Counted from the first letter of the stretch, positions 16,300 through 24,881 are shown. The stretch: 64,000 bases of DNA from Brevibacterium sediminis (GCF_013623905.1 NZ_JABKDD010000004.1:186001-250000); one strand, 5' to 3'. Notes: generated by a model not told the origin, from the sequence alone. Translations and numbers: made by a program.

Positions 16300-17138
16300 G
16301 GGCACCCAGCCGCCGCACGGCCTCAATCCTCGCGGCAGCTGTCCTGATCCTCCCGACGACTCTCGGGGCGGGTTCGGTCGCAGCCGCCCACTCGTCACCG
16401 CTGTGCTCACTCGTGGGCACCTGCGATGACGAGGATTCCGCAAAGGCCAAGGACTCCGCACCTGCGGGGAGCCTGTCGCCCGGAATGCCGGTGAAGCCCA
16501 GTGATCCACCGACGTCGGATCCCTCGCTGCCCGCACCGGGCCCCACGGATGAACCGAGCGAGGAACCGACGGAGGAGCCGTCCGACGAACCTACGGATCC
16601 GGGTGGTCTGGGACTCGATGAGCCCAGCGACGACCCGACCGAGGACGAGGATGATGACTCGGAGAAAGAGGGCAATGGTGAGTTCCCGTCCGATGCACAG
16701 ATGGATGAGAACGCACCGGTCTTCACGAAGACTCCGGCCGCAATGGGTTCGGAAGGACTCTCGTTCAAGGGCCTGAAGGGCATTTCGTTCGTCTCGGTGC
16801 CCACCGCTGACGGCGGGTCCATCGTGACTCTGAAGCTGCAGGCCGAAGAGATTTCGATCGAAGGCTTCTCGCTGACGGTGAAGCCGCCGGACGAGGAGTA
16901 TGGACTGGTGACGACGGCCGATACGATGACGCTGAAGGGCGATGTCACCGTGTACATCGGCTCGATCACCGCCACGACGAAGGACGGAAAGTCGCTCACC
17001 CTGGGACCGGAGACGCCGCCGCCCATGGATGACGTCGAACCCGGATTGCTGCGAGTGACGATGGGGCTCGTCGGCTCGACCGCCGATGGGATCTACTACA
17101 CCAACACCGATCAGAAGCTCAAGAAGGCCGAAGACTGA
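16296..17138 (+). CDS. Exported acidic protein of unknown function
   Basis: A 280-residue protein with a signal peptide (RRTASILAAAVLILPTTLG..., cleavage near 31), a pair of cysteines close behind it (PLCSLVGTC), a long acidic Pro/Glu/Asp/Ser linker (about 55-130, repeating SEEPTEEPSDEP-type units), and a beta-rich C-terminal domain (about 140-280). It starts within the stop of the DUF6114 gene (ATGA), so the operon is tightly coupled. The linker looks like a spacer crossing the cell wall. I do not recognise the C-terminal domain; its strand pattern resembles that of the DUF6230 protein. Confidence 0.78.
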   Translation: MRAPSRRTASILAAAVLILPTTLGAGSVAAAHSSPLCSLVGTCDDEDSAKAKDSAPAGSLSPGMPVKPSDPPTSDPSLPAPGPTDEPSEEPTEEPSDEPTDPGGLGLDEPSDDPTEDEDDDSEKEGNGEFPSDAQMDENAPVFTKTPAAMGSEGLSFKGLKGISFVSVPTADGGSIVTLKLQAEEISIEGFSLTVKPPDEEYGLVTTADTMTLKGDVTVYIGSITATTKDGKSLTLGPETPPPMDDVEPGLLRVTMGLVGSTADGIYYTNTDQKLKKAED

Positions 17139-17152
17139 CCCACCATCGCCGA

Positions 17153-17186
17153 GGTGGTTCCTCCTTCACCGTGAGGAGGAACCACC
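17153..17186 (+). terminator. Hairpin after the DUF6230 operon
   Basis: Perfect 13-bp arms GGTGGTTCCTCCT and AGGAGGAACCACC around an 8-base loop, 15 bp after the stop. There is no T-run. Confidence 0.6.
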
Positions 17187-17217
17187 CGACGGGCCAGGCT
17201 CAGACCAGAAAGGCCAG

Positions 17218-17254
17218 GCCCGAAGGCCGCGGACTCAGTCCGCGGCCTTCGGGC
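17218..17254. terminator. 17-bp hairpin whose loop is the stop codon of the amidotransferase gene
   Basis: Perfect 17-bp arms (17218-17234, 17238-17254) with a three-base loop at 17235-17237, which is the TGA of the minus-strand gene. The stem encodes its last codons (KAAD) and is followed on the plus strand by TTTG. It probably ends transcription from both sides. Confidence 0.65.
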
Positions 17255-18038
17255 TTTGCTGTCTGCATTCCGGCTTGCTTTCCCGGCCTACCCGACCCCG
17301 GCTGGCCAGGAATTCCACGAAGGCACTGGCCAATCGCCTGCCGTTGTCGACGAGTGCTGCGTCGTGAGCCTCGACCTCAGCGATGATCGAGTCCTCGGTC
17401 TTGCCGGCCGGCAGGGCCAGGTCATTGCCGTCCAGCCAGCGCGCGATCTGCGCGGCATCGGTCTCCGGGTGGAACTGGGTGCCCCACGCGAATTCGCCGA
17501 GGCGGAAAGCCTGGACCGGGGCGTCGGAACCGGTGATCAGGAGTTCGGCTCCGGGCGGCAGCGCCATCTCCTCCTGATGGAAGAGCACGGAGGGCAGCGA
17601 CTCCCCTTCAGTCTCCCCAGCACCGGTTGAACCACCACCGGCCAGCGCCCCGAACACCGGGTCGGATGCCCCCGCCGAGGTGACACCCAGTTCGTAGATC
17701 CCGATCTGCGGGTGCGCCCGCCGCCAGATCGGAGCATCACCTGCGACGGCAAGCATCTCCCCGCCGAGGCAGATGTTGAGGCTAGGGAACTCCCCCGCGA
17801 TCGACCGGCGAAGCAGATCCCTGACCTCGGGGAACCAGGGATTCTCATCGTCCTCGGTGGGCCCCGCGGATCCGCCGAGGACGATGAGCGCGTGGAACGC
17901 ACCGAGCTCCGGGATGACCTCGCCGAGGTACGGACGGGCCACGACCACCTCGGCGCCGGCTTCGATCAGCCATTCGCCGAACCTCTGCGGTCCAGTGCCA
18001 CGTTCGTGTTCGATGGCAAGGATTCTCACGGAAGTCAT
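17235..18038 (-). CDS. Class I glutamine amidotransferase-like protein
   Basis: A 267-residue cytoplasmic protein with the GuaA-type amidotransferase fold: nucleophile Cys90 in NICLGGEML and the His/Glu pair in TQFHPE. The family includes stand-alone GMP-synthase-like amidotransferases and gamma-glutamyl hydrolases of unknown substrate. An insertion rich in Gly/Glu (about 127-143) is not typical. Its stop is 29 bp before the SDR stop region of the ethanolamine cluster, but it begins 29 bp downstream of that cluster on the same strand and could be its last gene. Specificity is unknown. Confidence 0.75.
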   Translation of the reverse strand: MTSVRILAIEHERGTGPQRFGEWLIEAGAEVVVARPYLGEVIPELGAFHALIVLGGSAGPTEDDENPWFPEVRDLLRRSIAGEFPSLNICLGGEMLAVAGDAPIWRRAHPQIGIYELGVTSAGASDPVFGALAGGGSTGAGETEGESLPSVLFHQEEMALPPGAELLITGSDAPVQAFRLGEFAWGTQFHPETDAAQIARWLDGNDLALPAGKTEDSIIAEVEAHDAALVDNGRRLASAFVEFLASRGRVGRESKPECRQQSPKAAD

Positions 18039-18067
18039 GGCCCCATCTTCTCACCCTCCGTGCGCCT

Positions 18068-18844
18068 CTATTCGGCGGTGACGTAAGCCGAGGAGATGCC
18101 GCCGTCGACAGTGAAGGTCGAGGCGTTGACGAAGGAGGAGTCGTCGCTGGCGAGGAAGGCCACGGCGGCAGCGATCTCCTCAGGTTCGGCGAAGCGCCCA
18201 CCGGGGCAGTGGACGAGTCGCCGCTGCGCCTGCACGGGGTCCGAGGCGAAGAGCTCACGCAGCAACGGGGTGTTCACCGGTCCCGGGCACAGTGCGTTGA
18301 CGCGGATGCCATCCTTCGCGAACTGGACGCCGAGCTCACGGCTCATCGACAGGACTCCGCCTTTCGACGCCGAGTAGGAGATCTGCGAAGTCGCCGCTCC
18401 CATGAGCGCGACGAACGACGCCGTATTGATGACCGACCCCGATCCCTGCTTGACCATGTGCTCGAGGGCGTACTTGCTGCAGAGATAGACGGAGGTGAGG
18501 TTGACCGTCTGCACCCTCGCCCAAGCCTCGATGTCGGTGGTGAGGATCGAATTGTCGTCGGTCGGGTTGATGCCTGCGTTGTTGAAGGCGACGTCGACGC
18601 GTCCGAAGTGCTCGACAGAGCGGGCGAACAGGTTCTTCACCTCCTCCTCATCGGCTACGTTGACTCGCACGAAGAGTCCGCCGAGCTCGTCGGCGACCTC
18701 GGGTCCACGCACTTCGTCGAGGTCGCCGATGACGACCTTCGCGCCTTCTTCGGTCAGACGGCGGGCACTGGCGAGTCCGATGCCCGAGGCACCGCCGGTG
18801 ATGACGCAGATCTTGTCCTTGAGTCGATTTGCCGCAGTGGTCAT
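18068..18844 (-). CDS. Short-chain dehydrogenase/reductase, probable gamma-glutamylethanolamide dehydrogenase
   Basis: A 258-residue classical SDR: cofactor motif TGGASGIG (16-23), NNAG (88-91), catalytic Ser143, Tyr157 and Lys161 (YSASK). Asp41 after the second strand favours NAD. An AGGAGAATC site precedes the ATG at 18842-18844. It is downstream of aldehyde dehydrogenase, gamma-glutamyl hydrolase, glutamine-synthetase-like ligase and ethanolamine permease. Oxidation of the alcohol of gamma-glutamylethanolamide to the aldehyde is the step otherwise missing from the cluster, so I assign that role by inference. By sequence alone it is a generic SDR. Confidence 0.85.
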   Translation of the reverse strand: MTTAANRLKDKICVITGGASGIGLASARRLTEEGAKVVIGDLDEVRGPEVADELGGLFVRVNVADEEEVKNLFARSVEHFGRVDVAFNNAGINPTDDNSILTTDIEAWARVQTVNLTSVYLCSKYALEHMVKQGSGSVINTASFVALMGAATSQISYSASKGGVLSMSRELGVQFAKDGIRVNALCPGPVNTPLLRELFASDPVQAQRRLVHCPGGRFAEPEEIAAAVAFLASDDSSFVNASTFTVDGGISSAYVTAE

Positions 18845-18887
18845 GATTCTCCTGATGATCGTGGTGATGAGGTGGCAGGTGGATGGG

Positions 18888-20255
18888 TCAGAGCGCTGGC
18901 CGGGTCGCGAAGAAGACGTTCTTGACCTCGGTGAATGCGGACACGGCGTCGGGGCCGAGTTCGCGGCCGAGTCCGGACTGCTTGAATCCGCCGAACGGGG
19001 TCGAGTAGCGGACCGAGGAGTGCGAGTTCACCGACAGGTTGCCGGCCTCGACTCCGCGGGAGACCCGCATTGCCCGGTCCAGATCGTTCGTCCAGATTGA
19101 GCCGGAGAGTCCGTATTCGGTGTCGTTGGCGATGCGCAGGGCATCCGCTTCGGTATCGAAGGGGACGACGGAGAGAACGGGGCCGAAGATCTCCTCGCGG
19201 AAGTCGGCCGTCGCTGTGTCGGGCGGGGTGAGCACTGTCGGCGGAAACCAGAAGCCCGGGCCTTCGGGGGCAGAGCCGGTGAAGGCCACCTCGGCGGCAG
19301 CCACATAGCCGGCGACCTTCTCCCGGTGAGCTGCAGTGACCAGCGGACCCATGTCCGTGTCCTCGCGGCTCGGATCCGCACAGGCGAAGGACCCGACGGA
19401 GGATTCGAGTGCGGCCATGAAGTCGTCGTAGATCCCGCGCTGGACGAGCAGCCGGGACCGGGAGCAGCAGTCCTGGCCGGAGTTGTCGAAGACGCTTCCG
19501 GGGGCGGCGGCCGCGGCGGCCACGACATCGGCGTCGTCGAAGACGATGTTCGCGTTCTTCCCGCCGAGTTCGAGAGTGAGGTTCTTCACCTGCGCTGCAC
19601 AGCCGGCCATGATCCGCTTGCCCACCTCGGTGGATCCGGTGAAGACGACCTTGCGTACGGCCGGGTGGGTGACGAAGCGCTCCCCGACGACGGATCCCTT
19701 GCCGGGGATGATCTGCAGAACACCCTCGGGCAAGCCCGCTTCGAGGGCGAGCTCGCCGATGCGGATCGCGGTCAGCGGCGTGATCTCGGCGGGTTTGAGG
19801 ACCACGGTGTTCCCGGCTGCCAGGGCAGGGGCGAAGCCCCATCCGGCGATCGGCATCGGGAAGTTCCAGGGGACGATGACACCGACAACGCCGAGCGGTT
19901 CGGCGAAGGTGATGTTCACTCCCCCGTCGACGGGGATCTGCCGACCGAAGAGCCTCTCCGGCACCGCTGCGTAGTATTCGAGGACGTCGCGGACGTTGCC
20001 GGCTTCCCATCGGGCGTTCCCGATCGTATGTCCGGCGTTGGCCACCTCGAGCCGGGCGAGCTCTTCGTTGGCCGCGTCGACCTTGTCGGCGAAGCGCCGC
20101 AGGAGCCGGGCGCGATCGGCGGGGGCGACGGCGCGCCAGGATTCGAAGGCCCGCGCCGCCTTCTCTATCGCCCGGTCCGTCTGTTCGAGGTCGGCGAGTT
20201 CGACGTCGGCGATCGTCTCTTCCGTCGCCGGGTTGATGACCGTGTAGGTGCTCAC
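18888..20255 (-). CDS. Aldehyde dehydrogenase, gamma-glutamyl-aldehyde type
   Basis: A 455-residue NAD-dependent aldehyde dehydrogenase with PWNFP (129-133), general base Glu229 (LTLELGG) and nucleophile Cys263 in GQDCCS. It resembles PuuC-like enzymes acting on gamma-glutamylated amino aldehydes. The start is GTG at 20255, overlapping the hydrolase stop (GTGA). In this cluster it would oxidise gamma-glutamylacetaldehyde to gamma-glutamylglycine. If the substrate were putrescine instead, it would act on gamma-glutamyl-aminobutyraldehyde, but there is no PuuB-type oxidase here. Confidence 0.85.
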   Translation of the reverse strand: MSTYTVINPATEETIADVELADLEQTDRAIEKAARAFESWRAVAPADRARLLRRFADKVDAANEELARLEVANAGHTIGNARWEAGNVRDVLEYYAAVPERLFGRQIPVDGGVNITFAEPLGVVGVIVPWNFPMPIAGWGFAPALAAGNTVVLKPAEITPLTAIRIGELALEAGLPEGVLQIIPGKGSVVGERFVTHPAVRKVVFTGSTEVGKRIMAGCAAQVKNLTLELGGKNANIVFDDADVVAAAAAAPGSVFDNSGQDCCSRSRLLVQRGIYDDFMAALESSVGSFACADPSREDTDMGPLVTAAHREKVAGYVAAAEVAFTGSAPEGPGFWFPPTVLTPPDTATADFREEIFGPVLSVVPFDTEADALRIANDTEYGLSGSIWTNDLDRAMRVSRGVEAGNLSVNSHSSVRYSTPFGGFKQSGLGRELGPDAVSAFTEVKNVFFATRPAL

Positions 20256-21022
20256 TTCGGTGCTCTCCTTGTTCCTCTGTCTGTCGCGTGTCGTCGTGCC
20301 GCTTGAACGAGGGCACGGACGACTCGGTCGTCATCGGGGTCGTGTTCGGGATGCCATTGGACGGCGAAGAGCCATCCTCCGTCAGCCGGGTCTCCTGTCT
20401 GATCCACGGCCGGGTCCGGTTCGATGGTCTCGACGAGTCCCTCGGGACTGCGGCCGGTCGCACGCAGACCGGCGCCGAGGCGGTCGATCCCCTGATGGTG
20501 ATAGCAGGGTGCAGTGGTCGCCTCGCCGAGGATCTCCCTGGCCCGTGACCCTGCTTCCGTGGTCACCGTGACCTCGCCGTAGACGCCGGGGGCCGGCTGA
20601 TAGTCGGAATGTCCGAGCGACTCCGGCAGATGCTGGATCAAGGTGCCTCCGGCGGCGACGTTGATGACCTGCATCCCGCGGCAGATGCCGAGCACAGGCA
20701 GGCGGCGTCGCCGCGCGGCCGCCAGGAGCATCATCTCGCTCGAGTCGCGGAACGGGTGGGACACGGTCGTTTCGTGCGGATCCTGACCGTATTCGGACGA
20801 TCCGACGTCGGCTCCTCCGGCCAACAGCAGGCCGTCGACACGGTCGAGGGCCGCAGGGGCCTGTCCGTGGGGCGGCAGCAGCACGGGGATCGCCCCGGAA
20901 GCGGCGACCATGCGCACATAGTCGCCCGGGATGAGAGCCGCCTCGGTGTCCCAGACTCCCCACTGGGCCTGCTGCATGTAGCAGCTGATGCCGATGACGG
21001 GGTCAGAGTCGTTCGAACCCAC
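20252..21022 (-). CDS. Gamma-glutamyl hydrolase, PuuD-like class I amidotransferase fold
   Basis: It encodes 256 residues from a GTG at 21020-21022, near PuuD length (254). The nucleophile is Cys114 in GICRGMQVINV, with the base and acid in QWHPEHD near 225. PuuD-type enzymes cleave the gamma-glutamyl bond to free glutamate after the attached amine has been oxidised. It overlaps the ligase stop by 20 bp and the aldehyde dehydrogenase start by 4 bp, showing tight coupling. The longer upstream frame lies inside the ligase gene and has no family similarity. Predicted product: glutamate plus glycine (or GABA). Confidence 0.86.
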   Translation of the reverse strand: MGSNDSDPVIGISCYMQQAQWGVWDTEAALIPGDYVRMVAASGAIPVLLPPHGQAPAALDRVDGLLLAGGADVGSSEYGQDPHETTVSHPFRDSSEMMLLAAARRRRLPVLGICRGMQVINVAAGGTLIQHLPESLGHSDYQPAPGVYGEVTVTTEAGSRAREILGEATTAPCYHHQGIDRLGAGLRATGRSPEGLVETIEPDPAVDQTGDPADGGWLFAVQWHPEHDPDDDRVVRALVQAARRHATDRGTRRAPK

Positions 21023-22421
21023 GGAGCCTCTCCCAGTCGGTGACAGTCGCGTTGTAGGCCTCCAGTTCGATGTCGGCCGCGTGGACGTAGTGGCGGACGA
21101 CGTAGTCGCCGAACGCGTCCTCGGCGATCTGCGATCCGTCCAACCGGTCGCGGGCACCCTGGAGGGTGGTGGGCAGTCGGGAGGCACCGGCGGTGTAGGC
21201 GTTGCCTTCCGTGATCGCGGGCAGTTCGAGGCCTTTCTCGATCCCGTGGAGTCCCGCCGCGATGAGAGCCGCAGTGGCGAGGTACGGGTTGAGATCGGCC
21301 CCGCCGACTCGGCATTCCACGCGCAGGGAGGGTCCCGAGCCGACGACGCGGAAGGCGCAGGTGCGGTTGTCGAAGCCCCAGGCGACCGCGGTCGGTGCGA
21401 ACGAACCTTCGACGAAGCGTTTGTACGAGTTTATGTTCGGGGCGAAGAAGTACGTGAAGTCCTCGATGCAGGCGAGCTGACCGGCGATGAACTGCTCCAT
21501 GAGGGTCGAGAACCCATGCTCGCGGTCACCGGACATGACCATATCGCCCTCAGCCGAGCGGAAGCTCAGGTGGATATGGCACGAGGAACCCTCCTTCTGG
21601 TCGTATTTGGCCATGAAAGTGATCGATTTCCCGTGCTGGGCGGCGATCTCCTTCGCCCCGTTCTTGTACACCGCGTGGTCGTCGCACGCCTTGAGGGCGG
21701 GCTGGTAGCGGAACGTGATCTCGTGTTGGCCGAAGTTGCATTCGCCCTTGGCCCCTTCGACGAAGAGCCCGGCCCCGGCCATCGAATTGCGGATGTCGCG
21801 CAGCAGAGGTTCGACTCGGGCGGTGCCGAGGAGGGAGTAGTCGACGTTGTACTGGTTCGAGGGCGTAACTTCGGTGTACTTCGAGGCGAAGGCTTCTTCG
21901 TAGCTCGAGTCGAAGGTGATGAACTCGAGTTCGGTGCCGACATGGGCGCTCAGCCCATGGTCGGCAAGGCGGGCGAGCTGGCGCTTGAGGATCTGACGTG
22001 GGGAGGGCGCCACCTCGGCGCCGGTGGTCGTCAGGAGGTCGCAGTTGACCATCGCACTGCCCGGCTGCCAGGGCAGGAGGCGCAGGGTCGCAAGGTCGGG
22101 CTTCATCACCATGTCGCCGTATCCGGTCTCCCAGGAGGAGACCTCGTAGCCGTCGACGGTATCCATGTCGACGTCGACGGCGAGCAGGTAGTTGCAGCAT
22201 TCGGAGCCGTGGTCCATGACGTCTTCGAGGAAGAACTGGACGCCGAGTCTCTTGCCCTGCAGGCGACCCATGTGATCGGTGATGGCAACGACCACGGTGT
22301 CGATCGTGCCCTCGGCGGCGAGTCGGCGGAGTTCGTCGACGGTGAGCGGTTCGGCCTGGATCGACCCTCTGGAGGTCCTCTGCTCCGAGGTGGGCGAGGT
22401 GGGTACCGGAATCTCGGTCAT
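21003..22421 (-). CDS. Glutamine-synthetase-like gamma-glutamylamide ligase (GlnA4/PuuA-like)
   Basis: A 472-residue type I/II GS-fold ligase with the expected blocks: GTELEF, EGAKGECNFGQHEI, SSCHIHLS, NSYKRF and RVECRVGGADLNPYL. It lacks the adenylylation-site tyrosine motif of true GlnA. Relatives are PuuA and Streptomyces GlnA3/GlnA4, which join glutamate to polyamines or ethanolamine using ATP. The ethanolamine permease immediately upstream (47 bp) argues for ethanolamine. ATG at 22419-22421 has AAAGGA upstream. True glutamine synthesis is unlikely in this context. Confidence 0.87.
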   Translation of the reverse strand: MTEIPVPTSPTSEQRTSRGSIQAEPLTVDELRRLAAEGTIDTVVVAITDHMGRLQGKRLGVQFFLEDVMDHGSECCNYLLAVDVDMDTVDGYEVSSWETGYGDMVMKPDLATLRLLPWQPGSAMVNCDLLTTTGAEVAPSPRQILKRQLARLADHGLSAHVGTELEFITFDSSYEEAFASKYTEVTPSNQYNVDYSLLGTARVEPLLRDIRNSMAGAGLFVEGAKGECNFGQHEITFRYQPALKACDDHAVYKNGAKEIAAQHGKSITFMAKYDQKEGSSCHIHLSFRSAEGDMVMSGDREHGFSTLMEQFIAGQLACIEDFTYFFAPNINSYKRFVEGSFAPTAVAWGFDNRTCAFRVVGSGPSLRVECRVGGADLNPYLATAALIAAGLHGIEKGLELPAITEGNAYTAGASRLPTTLQGARDRLDGSQIAEDAFGDYVVRHYVHAADIELEAYNATVTDWERLRGFERL

Positions 22422-22468
22422 GCGGCGTTCCTTTGCTGTGCGGGGTGGTTGAAGGTGGGTCGTGCGGG

Positions 22469-23905
22469 CTACTTGAGGCCCTTCTCGGCGGCCTCGATCT
22501 GTGCAAACTCCTCTTCCGGTGCGCTCGCGACGAGGTGGTGGCGGGAGTAGAACCAGAAGTAGGCGAGCGCGATGAGGAAGACTCCGGCGGCGATGCCGGC
22601 GGCGAGGATGTCGACGAAGAAGGTGGCGATGACGGCCACCGATGCGAGTACGAGGGCGATGGAGGTGGTGACGATGCCGCCGGGAGTGCGGTAGCCGCGG
22701 GGCAGATCGGGTTCCTTGACGCGCAGGCGGATGTGGGAGAGGTTGAGCAGGACGTAGGAGACCGTGGCACCGAAGACCGCGACGTTGAGGAGGACTCCGC
22801 CGTTGCCGTCGACGGCGATCGCGAGGATGAAGCCGATGGTGCCGGGGACGATGAGGGCGAGGACCGGGGTCTTGCGTTTGCCCGTCAGGGACAGCCACTT
22901 GGGCAGGTAGCCGGCGCGCGAGAGGGCGAAGAGCTGACGAGAGTAGGCGAAGATGATCGAGAAGAAGCTCGCGATGAGCCCCGCCAGGCCGGCCCAGTTG
23001 ACGAAGGTCGCAAGGACGGAGTTCTCGCCGTAGATCGTGCGCAGGGCTTCGGGCAGCGGATTGTCCGATTCCCCCATCGCCGAGGCGCCTGCGAGTCCGG
23101 GGACGAGGAGGAGCATGAGGGCGCCGAAGACGACGAGCACGGCCATTGCCGTGATGATGCCGCGCGGCATGTCCTTCTTCGGGTTCGCCGATTCCTCGGC
23201 GGCCAGCGGGACGCCTTCGACGGCGAGGAAGAACCAGATACCGAAGACGAGCGAGGCGAGCAGGCCGGAGATGCCCATCGGCATGAATGCCGATGACCCG
23301 AGGGCGCCGGTGGGTTCGATGTCGAAGAGATTGCTGGCATCGAAGTGGCCGACCGCGGCGACCACGAAGACGATGAGGGCGATGACCGCGACGGCGGTGA
23401 TGACGAACATCAGCCGCAGGGCCTCACCGACTCCCCATAGGTGGATTCCGATGAAGACCGCGTAGGCGACGAGATAGATCGTCCAGGTAGGCACCGATTC
23501 GGGCAGAATGCCGAGCGCCTGGACGTAGCCGGCGATGAAGGTCGAGATCGCGGCCGGAGCCATCGTGTACTCGATGAGGATCGCCATGCCGGTGGCGAAT
23601 CCGCCCAGCGGGCCGAGCGCTCGGCGGGCGAAGCCGTAGCCTGCACCGGCAGTCGGCAGAGTGGAGGAGAGTTCGGCGAGGCCGAAGACCATGCATACGT
23701 ACATGAGTCCCATGAGGAGAAAGGCGATGAGCAGGCCGCCCCAGCCGCCTTCGGCCAACCCGAGGTTCCAGCCGGAGAAGTCTCCGGAGATGACGTAGGC
23801 GACGCCGAGGCCTGCGAGGAGGATCCAGCCGGCCGCGCCCTTCTTCAACTGTCGCTTCTCGAGGTAGTGCTCATCGACATTGCCGTATTCGATGTTCTTG
23901 CTCAT
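22469..23905 (-). CDS. Ethanolamine permease (Eat type, APC superfamily)
   Basis: A 478-residue transporter with about 12 membrane segments. The N-terminus (YLEKRQLKKGAAGWILLAGL) and the following VAYVISGDFSGWNLGLAEG are highly characteristic of the Eat/EutP ethanolamine permease family. It is first in a minus-strand operon with gamma-glutamylation genes. A near-consensus promoter (23996-24024) precedes it, with a leader of about 85 bases containing a possible GntR site. There is no eutBC ammonia-lyase nearby, so imported ethanolamine is probably handled by the GS-like ligase. Confidence 0.88.
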   Translation of the reverse strand: MSKNIEYGNVDEHYLEKRQLKKGAAGWILLAGLGVAYVISGDFSGWNLGLAEGGWGGLLIAFLLMGLMYVCMVFGLAELSSTLPTAGAGYGFARRALGPLGGFATGMAILIEYTMAPAAISTFIAGYVQALGILPESVPTWTIYLVAYAVFIGIHLWGVGEALRLMFVITAVAVIALIVFVVAAVGHFDASNLFDIEPTGALGSSAFMPMGISGLLASLVFGIWFFLAVEGVPLAAEESANPKKDMPRGIITAMAVLVVFGALMLLLVPGLAGASAMGESDNPLPEALRTIYGENSVLATFVNWAGLAGLIASFFSIIFAYSRQLFALSRAGYLPKWLSLTGKRKTPVLALIVPGTIGFILAIAVDGNGGVLLNVAVFGATVSYVLLNLSHIRLRVKEPDLPRGYRTPGGIVTTSIALVLASVAVIATFFVDILAAGIAAGVFLIALAYFWFYSRHHLVASAPEEEFAQIEAAEKGLK

Positions 23906-23963
23906 GGCTGCCCCTCGGGGTTCTGGTGAGTCTCGATCTCGTCGTGGTCGAACAGTCGCCCAA

Positions 23964-23983
23964 TGGATCGTTACCAGACCATT
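23964..23983. promoter_or_regulatory. Possible GntR operator in the ethanolamine divergent region
   Basis: TGGATCGTTACCA (23964-23976) resembles the TGGT...ACCA form used by FadR-type proteins, and AATGG/CCATT arms (23962-23983) surround it. It lies just downstream of the predicted permease transcription start, a repressor position. The symmetry is weak. Confidence 0.3.
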
Positions 23984-23995
23984 AGACTGAGACGA

Positions 23996-24024
23996 ATGTA
24001 ATCTGACTCACAGACGACTGTCAA
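23996..24024 (-). promoter_or_regulatory. Promoter of the ethanolamine operon
   Basis: Read on the minus strand: TTGACA (24024-24019), 17 bp, TTACAT (24001-23996). Transcription would start near 23989, about 85 bases before the permease ATG. Confidence 0.65.
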
Positions 24025-24093
24025 GGATTTTCCGCGAGAGTGGAAGAATCAACGAAGACGAGTTGAGTTGCGAGACCAGGAGAGGAGGCAGAC

Positions 24094-24840
24094 TTGGACA
24101 GAGCAGAAGAGCCGGGCGGCCCAGGGACCGCGGGCAGCCAACCCCGCCCGGGAGGCAAGCATGCGCGCGGCGGAAATGTGTTCGAACATACGATTGCGGA
24201 GCTGCTGCGGGCGATCCGTCTCGGCAAGTACCTCGTCGGCGACAAACTGCCGGCCGAGCGCGAACTCGCCGCCCAGATCCGGGTCTCGCGGGCGACCCTG
24301 CGGCAGGCGCTCATCGAGCTTCAGACTGCGGGCATCGTCACTTCCCGTCGCGGTCGCTATGGCGGCACCTTTGTGACACGACTGCCGTCCGCCGACACCG
24401 ATGAGCGCATCGACCCCGGCGAGCTCGATGATGCCGTCCGGTTTCGCTTGGTTCTCGAGACAGCCGCGGCCCGCATCGTCGCCGAGCAAGACCTCTCTCC
24501 GAACGAGGTCGCTGCCCTGACCGCAGCGGAGACGGATTGTCGTACGGTGTTCGCCTCCGCCGAACAGTTCCGCGTGCTCGATGCCAGATTCCACCTCATG
24601 ATCGCCGAACTCACGCACATGCCGTCACTCATCTACGCCTCAGCGAGCACTCGCGATCGGGTCAACGCCCTGCTCGACCGGATCCCCTTCATCCATACGA
24701 ACGTCGAGCACTCCTGCGATCAGCACCGAGAGATCGTCGACGCCATACTCGCCTCTGACCCTGATCGTGCCGCCGATCTCGCCGCACAGCATGCGGAAGG
24801 CACCGAGAAGCTGCTGCGCGGATTCCTCGAACAGAGGTGA
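24094..24840 (+). CDS. GntR-family regulator, FadR/FCD type, of the ethanolamine cluster
   Basis: A 248-residue regulator. After a glycine- and charge-rich leader of about 28 residues comes the winged helix (LPAERELAAQIRVSRATLRQALIELQTAG), then an FCD domain with the DARFHLMIAELT metal/ligand segment. The start is TTG at 24094, supported by AGGAGG at 24083-24088 and the absence of a better upstream codon. It is divergent from the ethanolamine permease operon and is its likely regulator. The ligand may be ethanolamine or a gamma-glutamyl intermediate. Confidence 0.85.
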   Translation: MDRAEEPGGPGTAGSQPRPGGKHARGGNVFEHTIAELLRAIRLGKYLVGDKLPAERELAAQIRVSRATLRQALIELQTAGIVTSRRGRYGGTFVTRLPSADTDERIDPGELDDAVRFRLVLETAAARIVAEQDLSPNEVAALTAAETDCRTVFASAEQFRVLDARFHLMIAELTHMPSLIYASASTRDRVNALLDRIPFIHTNVEHSCDQHREIVDAILASDPDRAADLAAQHAEGTEKLLRGFLEQR

Positions 24841-24862
24841 GACCAGCGGCGAATGCTCTTGA

Positions 24863-24881
24863 ACCTGACACCGTGTCAGGT
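24863..24881 (+). promoter_or_regulatory. MerR-type dyad upstream of the merR gene
   Basis: ACCTGACAC-C-GTGTCAGGT, a perfect 9-1-9 dyad 32 bp before the ATG, beginning inside a TTGAAC -35-like hexamer (24859-24864). MerR-family activators bind just such dyads in the long spacer of their own promoters. Confidence 0.65.

Noticed and set aside
18888-22421. Putrescine (Puu) pathway instead of ethanolamine
   Set aside because: There is no PuuB-type FAD oxidase or putrescine importer; an ethanolamine-type permease and an SDR are present. It stays possible that the ligase accepts both amines.
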